From contig NZ_JARZAJ010000009.1 of the NCBI RefSeq assembly GCF_029892105.1, positions 124,001 through 188,000 of the forward strand: a stretch of 64,000 nt of DNA, given 5' to 3'. The translations under genes and the position numbers were made by a program. Below are positions 1 to 9,728 of the stretch, piece by piece. Under the pieces are notes generated by a model. The model was not told where the DNA came from and did not search any database. It saw only the letters and a list, made by a program, of their open reading frames with translations. How positions within the stretch are numbered: position 1 is the stretch's first letter; every line of letters starts with the position of its first letter. The stretch comes from Kitasatospora sp. GP82. Lineage in GTDB: Bacteria; Actinomycetota; Actinomycetes; Streptomycetales; Streptomycetaceae.

Positions 1-3000
1 CCGTGCTCAGCTACAGCGCCCTGACGGCCGAGATCCGGGCACTGCGTCGGCAACTGGCCGCAGCCGGTGTCGGGTTGGGCGACCGGGTCGGCATCCGGGT
101 GCCGTCGGGGACCAACGACCTCTACGTCTCGATCCTCGCCGTGCTGGCCGCCGGGGCGGCATACGTCCCGGTGGACGCCGAAGACCCGGACGAGCGCGCC
201 GAGTTGGTTTTCGGGGAGGCCGGGGTGCACGCCGTGCTGGGTGCCGGACGCGGCGTCACCGCCCTGCGCGGCGGCGCCCGGGTAGAAGGCGCCCGGGCCG
301 GCCGCCCGGGGCCCGAGCACGATGCCTGGATCATCTTCACCTCGGGCTCGACCGGCAGGCCCAAGGGCGTCGCCGTGACCCACCGCAGTGCGGCGGCCTT
401 CGTGGACGCCGAGGCCGCGCTCTTCCTCCGGGACGAGCCGATCGGGCCCGGAGACCGGGTGATGGCCGGACTCTCGGTGGCCTTCGACGCCTCCTGCGAG
501 GAGATGTGGCTGGCCTGGCGGCACGGCGCCTGCCTGGTTCCGGTGCCGCGCGCCCAGGTGCGCAGCGGCGCCGACCTCGGCCCGTGGCTGGCCGATCAGG
601 AGATCACCGTGATCTCCACCGTGCCGACTCTGGCCGCGCTCTGGCCCGCCGAGGCACTCAACGAGGTCCGGCTGCTGATCTTCGGCGGCGAAGCCTGCCC
701 GCCGGAGCTCGCCGAGCGCCTGGTCACCGAGGGCCGTGAGGCCTGGAACACCTACGGCCCCACCGAGGCGACCGTGGTCGCCTGTGCCTCCCAGCTGACC
801 GGGGAGGGACCGGTACGGATCGGACTCCCGCTGGACGGCTGGGAGTTGGCCGTGATCGACGAGGCCGGGCAGCCGGTGCCGATGGGCGGCAGCGGCCAGC
901 TGGTGATCGGCGGAGTGGGACTGGCCCGCTACCTGGACCCGGACAAGGACGCCGAGAAGTACGCCCCGCTGGACTCCCTCGGCTGGCAGCGCGCCTACCG
1001 CAGCGGCGACCTGGTCCGCGCCGAGCCCGAGGGCCTGCTCTTCCTGGGCCGGGGCGACGAGCAGATCAAGCTCGGCGGGCGCCGGATCGAACTCGGCGAG
1101 GTGGACGCGGCGCTCCAAGAGCTGCCCCGGGTCGCCGGAGCGGCGGCGGCCGTGCGCACCGCGCGCAGCGGCAACCAGCTGCTCGTCGGCTATCTGGTCG
1201 TACAGGACGGCTGGGACAGGACAGCGGCCGTCGAGCGGCTTCGGGCCGAACTGCCCGCCGCCCTGGTGCCGTTGCTGGCACCGGTCGACGAGCTGCCCAC
1301 CCGCACCTCCGGCAAGGTGGACCGCGCAGCCCTGCCGTGGCCGCTTCCGGGACTTGAACAGGCCGGGCCCGCCGAGCAGCTCTACGGCACCGAAGCGTGG
1401 CTGGCCGAGCAGTGGAGCGAGATCCTTGGTGCGCCGGTCGGCAGCGCCGAGGACGACTTCTTCGCCATCGGCGGCGGCAGCCTGGCGGCGGCCCAGCTCA
1501 CCACCCTGCTGCGCAGCCGCTACCCGGCCGTCTCCGTCCTGGACATCTACCAGCAGCCCACCCTGCGCAAACTCGCCCGGCTGCTGGAGCACTCGGCCCA
1601 GGGCGACGGCCAGGTCCGCAGCATCGCCCCGACCCCGGCACGGGCCGGGGCCTTCCAACTGCTCCTGCTGCTCCCGCTGTTCACCCTGATCGGACTGCGC
1701 TGGTCGGTCGGCCTGCTGGCCCTGGGCAATCTGCTGAGCGCACTGGGCGACTACCCGTGGGCGCCCACCGCCCCCTGGTGGCTGATCGCCGCCGGTGCCG
1801 TGCTGCTCTTCAGCGCACCCGGACGGCTGGCGATCGCGGCGGGCGGCGCCCGGCTGCTGCTGCGCGGCCTCACCCCAGGCAGCCACCCGCGCGGCGGCAG
1901 CGTGCACCTGCGGCTGTGGACGGCCGAGCGCCTCGCCGAGGTCAGCGGTGCCACCGCGCTCTCCGGCGCCTGGCTGGTCCGTTACGCCCGTGCGCTCGGC
2001 GCCCGGATCGGCCCCGACGTCGACCTGCACGCGCTGCCGCCCGTCACCGGCATGCTCCGCCTCGGCAAGGGCTGCGCGATCGAGAACGAGGTCGATCTGT
2101 CCGGCCACTGGCTGGACGGGGACCGGTTGGTGATCGGCGCGATCCGGATCGGCTCCGGTGCGGTGATCGGCACCCGCAGCACGCTCTTCCCCGGTGCCCG
2201 GGTAGGCAAGCGCGCCGAGGTCGCACCGGGGTCCGGGGTCACCGGACAGATCCCCACCGGCCAGCGCTGGGCGGGCGCACCCGCCGTCAAGCTCGGCAAG
2301 GCCGAGCACGGCTGGCCCAAGCAGCGGCCGCCGCGCACCGCCCGCTGGGCCGCCGTCTACGGGCTCACCGGTTTCTGGCTCGGCCTGCTGCCCGTACTCC
2401 CCGCACTGCCCGCCCTCCTGCTGGCTGGTCGGTTCGTCCACCCCGGCGACGGCCTCGGCGCGGCCCTGCGCGGGGCACTGCTCGCCGTCGTCCCCGCCAC
2501 GCTCGCCTACGGGGCGGCGTACGCGCTGCTGGTGCTGGCCGCCGTCCGGCTGCTGAGCCTGGGCCTGCGGACCGGCTACCACCGGCTGCACGGCCGGATC
2601 GGCTGGCAGGCGTGGACAGTCAGTCAGCTGATGGATCTGGCCAGGGAGACGCTCTTCCCGCTCTACGCCGGACTGATCACCCCCGTGTGGCTGCGCGCCC
2701 TCGGCATGACGGTCGGACGCGGCGCCGAGGTGTCCACCGTGCTCGCCCTGCCCAGCCTGACCAAGGTCGGCGACGGCGCCTTCCTCGCCGACGACACCCT
2801 GATCGCCCCCTACGAACTGGGCGGCGGCTGGGTGCGGATCGGAAAGGCGGAGGTCGGCCGGCGGGCCTTCCTCGGCAACTCCGGGATGACGGCGCCGGGC
2901 CGCTCGGTGCCCGACCGGGGCCTGGTCGGGGTGCTCTCGGCCACCCCGAAGAAGGCCAAGCGCGGCAGCTCCTACCTGGGCATGCCCCCGATGAAGCTCC

Positions 3001-3704
3001 CGCGCGCGGCCGACACCGCCGACCTGAGCCTGACCTACGAACCGCCCGCCCGGCTGTTCTGGGCCCGTGGACTGGTCGAGCTGGGACGGCTGGTGCCCGT
3101 CCTCGCCTCCAGCACCCTGGCCGTGCTCACCATCGCCGCGCTCTGCTGCCTCGACGCACCACTGCTGTCCGGTCTTGTGCTGCTGGCCGCCGGTGCGGCC
3201 GCCGCTCTGGTGGCCGTCGCCGCCAAGTGGCTGCTGGTCGGCCGGTTCCGGGCGGTGGAGCACCCGCTGTGGAGCGGCTTCGTCTGGCGCAACGAACTGG
3301 CGGACACCTTCGTCGAGGTGCTGGCCGTGCCCTGGCTGATCGGCGCGGTGCCCGGCACGCCGGTGCTCAGCCTCTGGCTGCGTGCGCTGGGCGCGAGCAT
3401 CGGACGCGGCGTCTGGTGCGAGAGCTACTGGCTGCCCGAGGCCGACCTGGTCACCCTCGGGGACGGCGTGAGCGTCAATCGCGGCTGCGTCCTGCAGACA
3501 CACCTCTTCCACGACCGGATCATGCGGCTGGATACTGTGGTTCTCCGCGAGGGCGCCACCCTGGGCCCGGGCGGAATCGTGCTGCCGGGCAGCACGATCG
3601 GGGCCCGCTCCACGCTGGGCCCGGCCTCGCTGGTGATGCGCGCGGAGACCGTCCCGCCGGACACCCGCTGGCTGGGCAACCCGATCGAGTCCTGGCACGC
3701 GTAG
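1..3704 (+). CDS. Pls/PosA-type membrane nonribosomal peptide synthetase (5' partial)
   Basis: Single-module synthetase of the type that makes cationic homo-poly-amino acids (epsilon-poly-lysine synthetase relatives). Residue numbers count from the codon at base 3. An adenylation domain fills about residues 1-450, with IIFTSGSTGRPKGV near 110, YGPTEATV near 252, YRSGDLVR near 333 and RTSGKVDRAALP near 435. A carrier domain follows, with the phosphopantetheine Ser in FAIGGGSLAAA near 492. Three membrane blocks (about 550-620, 780-855, 1020-1085) alternate with three left-handed beta-helix hexapeptide segments (about 710-750, 900-980, 1125-1225), the known Pls layout, in which the C-terminal tandem domains link monomers without condensation or thioesterase domains. 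The window starts inside the adenylation domain, so the true start lies upstream; the GTG at base 3 is internal. The substrate amino acid cannot be read safely. The end (stop at 3702) is intact. Confidence 0.9.
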   Translation, partial: VLSYSALTAEIRALRRQLAAAGVGLGDRVGIRVPSGTNDLYVSILAVLAAGAAYVPVDAEDPDERAELVFGEAGVHAVLGAGRGVTALRGGARVEGARAGRPGPEHDAWIIFTSGSTGRPKGVAVTHRSAAAFVDAEAALFLRDEPIGPGDRVMAGLSVAFDASCEEMWLAWRHGACLVPVPRAQVRSGADLGPWLADQEITVISTVPTLAALWPAEALNEVRLLIFGGEACPPELAERLVTEGREAWNTYGPTEATVVACASQLTGEGPVRIGLPLDGWELAVIDEAGQPVPMGGSGQLVIGGVGLARYLDPDKDAEKYAPLDSLGWQRAYRSGDLVRAEPEGLLFLGRGDEQIKLGGRRIELGEVDAALQELPRVAGAAAAVRTARSGNQLLVGYLVVQDGWDRTAAVERLRAELPAALVPLLAPVDELPTRTSGKVDRAALPWPLPGLEQAGPAEQLYGTEAWLAEQWSEILGAPVGSAEDDFFAIGGGSLAAAQLTTLLRSRYPAVSVLDIYQQPTLRKLARLLEHSAQGDGQVRSIAPTPARAGAFQLLLLLPLFTLIGLRWSVGLLALGNLLSALGDYPWAPTAPWWLIAAGAVLLFSAPGRLAIAAGGARLLLRGLTPGSHPRGGSVHLRLWTAERLAEVSGATALSGAWLVRYARALGARIGPDVDLHALPPVTGMLRLGKGCAIENEVDLSGHWLDGDRLVIGAIRIGSGAVIGTRSTLFPGARVGKRAEVAPGSGVTGQIPTGQRWAGAPAVKLGKAEHGWPKQRPPRTARWAAVYGLTGFWLGLLPVLPALPALLLAGRFVHPGDGLGAALRGALLAVVPATLAYGAAYALLVLAAVRLLSLGLRTGYHRLHGRIGWQAWTVSQLMDLARETLFPLYAGLITPVWLRALGMTVGRGAEVSTVLALPSLTKVGDGAFLADDTLIAPYELGGGWVRIGKAEVGRRAFLGNSGMTAPGRSVPDRGLVGVLSATPKKAKRGSSYLGMPPMKLPRAADTADLSLTYEPPARLFWARGLVELGRLVPVLASSTLAVLTIAALCCLDAPLLSGLVLLAAGAAAALVAVAAKWLLVGRFRAVEHPLWSGFVWRNELADTFVEVLAVPWLIGAVPGTPVLSLWLRALGASIGRGVWCESYWLPEADLVTLGDGVSVNRGCVLQTHLFHDRIMRLDTVVLREGATLGPGGIVLPGSTIGARSTLGPASLVMRAETVPPDTRWLGNPIESWHA

Positions 3705-3798
3705 GGGCCGTCCGGCGGATCCCGCGCCCCCGGGTACTGGACGGTTGCGGACTGCGGAAAGATCGCTCGGAGGGCCTACGGCCTGATTCAGAAGTCCC

Positions 3799-5145
3799 GT
3801 GAGAGTGAGTGAACCGGTGAGTCCCATGCAGGCAGCGGCAACGGACCCGTACTTCCCGAACAACGGCGACACCCGCTACCGGGTCCACCGGTACGAGCTG
3901 GCCCTGGACTACCGCCCGGCGCCCAACCGGCTCGTCGGCAGCGCCCGGATCGGCGCCATCGCCGGCCCGGCGCAGCTGCGCGAATTCGCCCTGGACCTCG
4001 CCGAGTTCAAGATCAGCCGGGTGCTGGTGGACGGCCGCGCCGCACACTACACCCACCGGGGTGGCAGGTTGCGGATCCGTCCGGCCAAGCCGCCAGCGGC
4101 GGGCGCGGCGTTCACCGTGGAGGTGCACTGGTCCGGCAACCCGAAGCCGGTGCGCAGCCCCTGGGGCGGCCTCGGCTGGGAGGAGCTGACGGACGGCGCG
4201 CTGGTGGCCAGCCAGCCCGTCGGTGCGCCGTCCTGGTTCCCGTGCAACGACCGGCCCTCGGACAAGGCGAGCTACCAGATCTCGCTCACCACGCCGTCCC
4301 CGTACACGGTGGTGCTCGGCGGCCGCCTGCTGACCCGTACCACCCACGCCAGCAGTACCACCTGGGTGTACGAGCAGCCCGCCCCGACGCCGACGTACCT
4401 GGTCGGTCTGTCGATCGGCCCCTACCGGACGGTCGCTCTCGGCGGGCCGCAGCCGGGCACCGTGCGGCAGACCGGGTACGTCCCGGCCCGGCTGCTGGCG
4501 CAGTTCGAGACCGACTTCGGGCGGCAGCCGCAGATCATGCGGTTCTTCGAGGATCTCTTCGGTCCCTACCCGTTCGGCGAGTACGCAGTGGTGGTCGCCG
4601 ACGAGGAACTGGACGTCCCGGTGGAGGCCCAGGGCCTCGCCACCTTCGGGACCAACCACCTGGACGGCGCGCGCGGCTCCGAGCGGCTGGTCGCGCACGA
4701 ACTGGCCCACCAGTGGTTCGGCAACAGCGTCACCATCGCCGACTGGCGGCACATCTGGCTGAACGAGGGCTTCGCCAAGTACGCCGAGTGGCTCTGGTCG
4801 GAGCGCTCCGGCGGCCCCACCGTGCAGACCCGCGCCGCCGCCGCACACCGCCAACTCGCCGGACTGCCGCAGGACCTGCGACTCGCGGACCCGGGCCGAC
4901 GCCAGATGTTCGACGACCGGGTCTACGAGCGCGGCGGGCTCACCGTGCACGCGCTGCGCTGCGCCCTGGGCGACGAGGTCTTCTTCCGCCTGGTTCGCGA
5001 CTGGACGAGTGCCCAACGCCACTCCACCGTCACCACTGCCGACTTCACCGCCCACGCCGCCCGCTACACCGACCGCCCACTGGACACCCTCTTCACGGCC
5101 TGGCTGACCGAGCCCGCGCTCCCGTCGCTGCCGGGCCGCGCGTAA
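3799..5145 (+). CDS. M1-family zinc metallopeptidase, gluzincin type
   Basis: Aminopeptidase of the M1 (aminopeptidase N / leukotriene hydrolase) family, 448 residues. The zinc site is HELAHQWFG near residue 299, followed 18 residues later by NEGFAKY with the third ligand Glu. The usual GAMEN exopeptidase motif is replaced by VEAQGLATF near residue 277. The N-terminal half is the beta-sandwich that precedes the catalytic domain; the long C-terminal helical domain of E. coli PepN is absent, as in short actinobacterial M1 enzymes. Start codon choice is uncertain: GTG 3799, GTG 3817 and ATG 3826 are in frame. It lies 94 bases behind the Pls-like synthetase on the same strand. Zinc aminopeptidases that degrade epsilon-poly-lysine are known in producers, so turnover of, or protection from, the neighbouring product is a reasonable inference. 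No signal peptide is evident. Confidence 0.88.
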   Translation: MRVSEPVSPMQAAATDPYFPNNGDTRYRVHRYELALDYRPAPNRLVGSARIGAIAGPAQLREFALDLAEFKISRVLVDGRAAHYTHRGGRLRIRPAKPPAAGAAFTVEVHWSGNPKPVRSPWGGLGWEELTDGALVASQPVGAPSWFPCNDRPSDKASYQISLTTPSPYTVVLGGRLLTRTTHASSTTWVYEQPAPTPTYLVGLSIGPYRTVALGGPQPGTVRQTGYVPARLLAQFETDFGRQPQIMRFFEDLFGPYPFGEYAVVVADEELDVPVEAQGLATFGTNHLDGARGSERLVAHELAHQWFGNSVTIADWRHIWLNEGFAKYAEWLWSERSGGPTVQTRAAAAHRQLAGLPQDLRLADPGRRQMFDDRVYERGGLTVHALRCALGDEVFFRLVRDWTSAQRHSTVTTADFTAHAARYTDRPLDTLFTAWLTEPALPSLPGRA

Positions 5146-5288
5146 CGGCTCACCGGTCCGGTGGGGACGGGCACCCGGCCTTGGCGCGTCAGACGGGCAT
5201 GGACCGCACAACGATGATTTCAGGGCCACCCGTCCCGGCGGAACTGACGAGTTGTGATCTTAATAACTCCACCGCTAGCCTCGCGCTC

Positions 5289-6431
5289 GTGACCGAACAG
5301 GTGTCAGGTTTCTTCCTGAGTTACACACGTCGCGACAATGAGTACGACCACGGGCGCATTCTCCGGCTGGCCGGTCTCATCGAGCGGGAGTACACGATGG
5401 CAACCGGCAGGAAGCTGGACGTATTCATCGACAAGACCCACATCGCCTGGGGTGACGACTGGCGCGACCGCCTCAACCGGGCATTGAACGGAACGGCATT
5501 CTTCATTCCGATCATCACGCCCGGGTACTTCCGGAGTCGCGAGTGCAGGCGTGAACTCCTGACCTTCTTCGGGAACGCCCGGAGTCTCGGTGTCCAGGAG
5601 CTCGTCCTGCCGATCCTCTACGTCGCAACGCCGGAGCTCGAGGAGGAGAACCCGGCGGACGAGGCGGTCGCCCTGATCAAGCGGATGCAGCGGGAGGACT
5701 GGCGCCAGCTGCGGTTCGAGGCCGAGGAATCGCCCGAGCACCGCAAGGGCATCGCACGGTTGGTCAACCGCTTGGTGGAGATCTCGGCACAGGTCGGGCC
5801 GCCGAGCGCCGCCGCGCAGCCGGACGGCCTCGGCGACCTCGGTGGTCCGGAGTCGAGCACCATCGACACCGTCGCCGGGCTGGAACTGGCGATTCCGCGC
5901 TGGGGCAGGAACTTCCAGTCCATGTACCAGTTGATGGAGGAGATGGCCGCCGCCAGTGAGGAAATCGCGGACCAGGCGCAGGCGGGGAACCTCGACCTGA
6001 CCTCCGGTGCCGCGGTGGCAAAACTGGCCGTCCTGCGGCGCTACGCGGAGATTATTTCCGGTCCTTCCCAGCAGATATTCGACCTCGCCTCGGTATTCGC
6101 GTCCGAGGCGATCGAGCTCGACCCCGGCGTGCTGGTGATCGTGCGGAATGCGGAGCAGACCGAACCGGCAACGGACTTCGTCGAGTACGCCTGCGAGCTT
6201 ATTCTCACTATTATCCCGCGGCTCCGTCAGAACGTGGACGTCATCAAGCGCTACGGCGAGTCGATGAGCCGGATCGCCGGCCTGAGCAAGGTCATGCATC
6301 CGCCCGTCGCCAAGGTGACCGCCGCGATGCAGCGGATCACCGACGGGATGGAGCGGCTGGAGGAGTGGCAGCGCCGGGTCAGTGCCACCGGCCGGGTCCG
6401 GCCGAAGCTCCCCGGTCTGGACGACGACTAG
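5289..6431 (+). CDS. TIR-domain protein with an unknown helical C-terminal domain
   Basis: From the GTG at 5289 the product begins MTEQVSGFFLSYTRRDN, the first beta strand of a TIR domain. The domain spans about residues 1-125 and contains DVFID, GDDWRDRLNRAL and ITPGYFRSRECRREL, the last matching the conserved S-x-x-C-x-x-EL box. An acidic linker follows (about 120-205), then about 175 residues predicted largely helical, ending PKLPGLDDD, which I do not recognise. TIR domains in bacteria either scaffold or cleave NAD; the catalytic Glu cannot be placed with confidence here. Upstream in-frame ATGs at 5199 and 5214 would add an unlikely 25-30 residue extension. No recognisable Shine-Dalgarno precedes 5289. 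The coding base composition is lower in GC than its neighbours, with AT-rich codons such as att and tta, hinting at separate ancestry. Confidence 0.82.
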   Translation: MTEQVSGFFLSYTRRDNEYDHGRILRLAGLIEREYTMATGRKLDVFIDKTHIAWGDDWRDRLNRALNGTAFFIPIITPGYFRSRECRRELLTFFGNARSLGVQELVLPILYVATPELEEENPADEAVALIKRMQREDWRQLRFEAEESPEHRKGIARLVNRLVEISAQVGPPSAAAQPDGLGDLGGPESSTIDTVAGLELAIPRWGRNFQSMYQLMEEMAAASEEIADQAQAGNLDLTSGAAVAKLAVLRRYAEIISGPSQQIFDLASVFASEAIELDPGVLVIVRNAEQTEPATDFVEYACELILTIIPRLRQNVDVIKRYGESMSRIAGLSKVMHPPVAKVTAAMQRITDGMERLEEWQRRVSATGRVRPKLPGLDDD

Positions 6432-6451
6432 CTACCACCTTCACCAGGGCC

Positions 6452-6508
6452 GATCGTAGCGTGCTCGCCAAGTCGAGCTTCAGTAGTCGGACTTGACGAG
6501 CAACGATC
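6452..6508. terminator. Imperfect hairpin between convergent genes
   Basis: Arms tgctcgccaagtc (6462-6474) and gacttgacgagca (6490-6502) pair with one mismatch around a 15-base loop, and flanking gatcgt/acgatc extends the stem. It lies between the TIR gene stop (6431) and the meaB stop (6507), so it could end transcription from both sides. There is no clear U tract, as is common in streptomycetes. Confidence 0.5.
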
Positions 6509-7508
6509 AGCCGGATTCGGCCGTCGAGCGGAAGGCTGCCAGCAGGCGGTCGGCGGCCAGAGTGGCGGTCAACGAGCCGTTGCGGACCTGCTGTTCGAGG
6601 TCGGGGGTCAGGCGGCGGACCTCGGGGTGCTGGTGGAGCTGGGCGAGCAGTTGGTCGTGGACCATGGACCAGGTCCAGTCGACCTGCTGGTCGCGGCGCT
6701 TGGCGGCCAACGCGCCGGTGGCGTCGAGGAGGTTGCGGTGCTGTTCCAGGCGTTCCCACAGGGCGTCCAGGCCGGCGCCGTCCCGGCCGCTGCAGGTGAG
6801 CACCGGGGGAGTCCAGACCGCGTCGGGCGCCTGGAGCAGCCGCAGTGCACCGGCCAACTCCCGTGCGGCGGCGCGCGCGTCCCTCTCGTGCGGGCCGTCG
6901 GCCTTGTTGACGGCGACCAGGTCGGCGAGCTCCAGGATGCCCTTCTTGATGCCCTGGAGCTGGTCGCCGGTCCTGGCCAGGGTGAGCAGCAGGAAGGAGT
7001 CGACCATGTCGGCGACGGTGGTCTCCGACTGCCCGACGCCGACCGTCTCGACCAGCACGACGTCGTACCCGGCCGCCTCCATCACCACCATGCTCTCCCG
7101 GGTGGCCCGGGCGACTCCGCCGAGGGTGCCCGAGGTGGGGGAGGGGCGGACGAAGGCGCCCGGATCGGTCGCGAGCCTCTCCATCCGGGTCTTGTCACCC
7201 AGGATGGAGCCGCCGGTGCGGCTGGAGGTCGGGTCGACGGCGAGCACCGCGACCCGGTGGCCGCGCCCGGTGAGCATCGTGCCCAGGGCCTCGATGAAGG
7301 TGGACTTGCCCACCCCGGGCACGCCGGTGATCCCGACCCGGACGGCCTTGCCCGAGTGCGGCAGCAGCTCGACCAGCAGCCGCTGGGCGAGCGCCCGGTG
7401 ATCGGGCCGGGTGGACTCCACCAGGGTGATGGCCCGCGCGATCCAGGCGCGCGAGCCATCCAGCACACCCTGGCGGTACTGGTCGGGATCAATCGTGCGA
7501 GGCGGCAT
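6507..7508 (-). CDS. meaB: Methylmalonyl-CoA mutase-associated GTPase MeaB
   Basis: G3E-type P-loop GTPase of 333 residues that protects and reloads the adenosylcobalamin cofactor of methylmalonyl-CoA mutase in the cytoplasm. The P-loop GITGVPGVGKSTF lies near residue 60, the Walker B-like VLVETVGVGQSE near residue 153, and the base-recognition VAVNKADG near residue 198. The length fits the MeaB/ArgK family. It begins 12 bases after the end of the mutase large subunit gene, so it is the third gene of a mutA-mutB-meaB operon. Family knowledge: it couples GTP hydrolysis to cofactor delivery and ejection of damaged cofactor. Confidence 0.95.
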   Translation of the reverse strand: MPPRTIDPDQYRQGVLDGSRAWIARAITLVESTRPDHRALAQRLLVELLPHSGKAVRVGITGVPGVGKSTFIEALGTMLTGRGHRVAVLAVDPTSSRTGGSILGDKTRMERLATDPGAFVRPSPTSGTLGGVARATRESMVVMEAAGYDVVLVETVGVGQSETTVADMVDSFLLLTLARTGDQLQGIKKGILELADLVAVNKADGPHERDARAAARELAGALRLLQAPDAVWTPPVLTCSGRDGAGLDALWERLEQHRNLLDATGALAAKRRDQQVDWTWSMVHDQLLAQLHQHPEVRRLTPDLEQQVRNGSLTATLAADRLLAAFRSTAESG

Positions 7509-7520
7509 CGGCTCAGCGGC

Positions 7521-9728
7521 TCACAGCTCGTGGCCGAGGTCGGCGGCCAGCGTCTTCAGCAGGTCGTGGGCGGCGTCCGGGATCACCGTGCCCGGCGGGA
7601 AGACGGCGGCGGCGCCGGCCTCGTACAGGGCGTCGAAGTCCTGCGGCGGGATGACCCCGCCGACCACGATGGTGATGTCCTCCCGCCCGGCTTCGGCCAG
7701 TTCGGCACGGAGCGCCGGAACCAGCGTCAGGTGACCTGCGGCCAGCGAGGAGACGCCGACGATGTGCACATCGGCCTCGACGGCCTGCCGTGCGACCTCG
7801 CCCGGAGTCTGGAACAGCGGGCCCACGTCCACGGTGAAGCCGAGGTCGGCGAAGGCGGTGGCGATCACCTTCTGGCCGCGGTCGTGCCCGTCCTGACCCA
7901 TCTTGGCGACCAGGATGCGCGGGCGGCGGCCCTCCGCCTCCTCGAAGCGCTCGACCAGGTCGCGGGTGCGCTGAACGGCGGTGGAGGGGCCTGCCTCGTC
8001 TCGGTACACACCGGAGATCGTACGGATCTGTCCCGAGTGGCGCCCGTACACCTTCTCCAGTGCGTCGGAGATCTCACCGACCGTGGCCTTGGCCCGGGCG
8101 GCGTTCACCGCGAGGGCGAGCAGGTTGCCCTCCAGACTGCCGCCGCGCTGCGCGCCCGCCTCGGCGGCGCGGGTGAGCGCGTGCAGCGCGTCCTGGCAGG
8201 CGGCCTCGTCGCGCTCGGCGCGCAGCCTGCGCAGCTTCTCGATCTGCTGGGCGCGGACGGAGGAGTTGTCGACCTTGAGGACGTCGATCTGCTCGTCGTT
8301 GGCCACCCGGTACTTGTTGACACCGATCACCGGCTGGCGGCCCGAGTCGATCCGGGCCTGGGTACGGGCGGCGGCCTCCTCCACACGCAGCTTGGGGATG
8401 CCCGCGTCGATCGCCTTGGCCATCCCGCCTGCCGCCTCGACCTCCTGGATGTGCTGCCAGGCTCGGGCGGCCAGGTCGTGGGTGAGCTTCTCCACGTAGG
8501 CGGAGCCGCCCCACGGGTCGATCACCCGGCAGGTGCCCGACTCCTGCTGGAGCATCAGCTGGGTGTTGCGGGCGATCCGGGCGGAGAAGTCGGTCGGCAG
8601 GGCGAGCGCCTCGTCGAGCGCGTTGGTGTGCAGCGACTGGGTGTGACCCTGGGTGGCGGCCATCGCCTCCACGCACGTACGGGTGACGTTGTTGAAGACG
8701 TCCTGCGCGGTGAGCGACCAGCCGGAGGTCTGCGAATGGGTGCGCAGCGACAGCGACTTGGTGTTCTGGGGGTCGAACTGCTTGACCAGCTTGGCCCACA
8801 GCAGCCGGGCGGCCCGCAGCTTGGCGATCTCCATGAAGAAGTTCATGCCGATCGCCCAGAAGAACGACAGCCGGGGCGCGAAGGCGTCCACGTCCAACTC
8901 GGCGCCCAGACCGGCCCGCAGGTACTCCACGCCGTCGGCCAGGGTGTAGGCCAGCTCCAGGTCGGCGGTGGCTCCGGCCTCCTGGATGTGGTAGCCGGAG
9001 ATGGAGATCGAGTTGTAGCGCGGCATCTTCTGCGAGGTGTACGCGAAGATGTCCGAGATGATCCGCATCGACGGCTGCGGCGGGTAGATGTAGGTGTTGC
9101 GGACCATGAACTCCTTGAGGATGTCGTTCTGGATGGTCCCCGCCAGCTTCTCGGGCGGCACCCCCTGCTCCTCGGCCGCCACGATGTACAGCGCCAGCAC
9201 CGGCAGTACGGCGCCGTTCATCGTCATCGACACCGACATCCGGTCCAGCGGGATGCCGTCGAAGAGCTGACGCATGTCGTAGATGGAGTCGATGGCCACG
9301 CCCGCCATGCCGACATCGCCCGTCACCCGGGGGTGGTCGCTGTCGTAGCCGCGGTGGGTGGGCAGGTCGAAGGCGACCGACAGGCCCTTCTGACCGGCCG
9401 CCAGATTGCGCCGGTAGAAGGCGTTGGACTCCTCGGCGGTGGAGAAGCCCGCGTACTGGCGGACCGTCCACGGCTGGTTGACGTACATCGTCGGATAGGG
9501 GCCGCGCAGGTACGGGGCGATGCCCGGGTAGGTACCCAGGAAGTCCAGACCTGCCAGGTCCTCGGGGGTGTACAGCGGCTTGACGCCGATACCCTCGGGG
9601 GTCTCCCAGACCAGGTCCTCGACGTCCTTGCCGGTGGCCTGCTGCCAGGCGGCCCGCCACTGCTCGCCGGTCGCGGCCGTGCCGCTCTCCCCGTCGAGTG
9701 CGATCCGGGTGAAGTCGGGGATCATCAC
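7521..9728 (-). CDS. mutB: Methylmalonyl-CoA mutase large (catalytic) subunit
   Basis: Adenosylcobalamin-dependent isomerase interconverting (R)-methylmalonyl-CoA and succinyl-CoA; 735 residues, normal for the alpha subunit. The N-terminal TIM barrel carries [18 protein letters not shown] (about 87-104) and [15 protein letters not shown] (about 120-134). The C-terminal cobalamin-binding domain has the base-off DxHxxG motif within [12 protein letters not shown] near residue 613. The gene starts GTG-ATG at 9728/9725, overlapping the stop codon of mutA, which implies translational coupling. In streptomycetes the enzyme links propionate and odd-chain or valine breakdown to the TCA cycle and supplies methylmalonyl-CoA for polyketides. 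Confidence 0.97.
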   Translation of the reverse strand: MMIPDFTRIALDGESGTAATGEQWRAAWQQATGKDVEDLVWETPEGIGVKPLYTPEDLAGLDFLGTYPGIAPYLRGPYPTMYVNQPWTVRQYAGFSTAEESNAFYRRNLAAGQKGLSVAFDLPTHRGYDSDHPRVTGDVGMAGVAIDSIYDMRQLFDGIPLDRMSVSMTMNGAVLPVLALYIVAAEEQGVPPEKLAGTIQNDILKEFMVRNTYIYPPQPSMRIISDIFAYTSQKMPRYNSISISGYHIQEAGATADLELAYTLADGVEYLRAGLGAELDVDAFAPRLSFFWAIGMNFFMEIAKLRAARLLWAKLVKQFDPQNTKSLSLRTHSQTSGWSLTAQDVFNNVTRTCVEAMAATQGHTQSLHTNALDEALALPTDFSARIARNTQLMLQQESGTCRVIDPWGGSAYVEKLTHDLAARAWQHIQEVEAAGGMAKAIDAGIPKLRVEEAAARTQARIDSGRQPVIGVNKYRVANDEQIDVLKVDNSSVRAQQIEKLRRLRAERDEAACQDALHALTRAAEAGAQRGGSLEGNLLALAVNAARAKATVGEISDALEKVYGRHSGQIRTISGVYRDEAGPSTAVQRTRDLVERFEEAEGRRPRILVAKMGQDGHDRGQKVIATAFADLGFTVDVGPLFQTPGEVARQAVEADVHIVGVSSLAAGHLTLVPALRAELAEAGREDITIVVGGVIPPQDFDALYEAGAAAVFPPGTVIPDAAHDLLKTLAADLGHEL

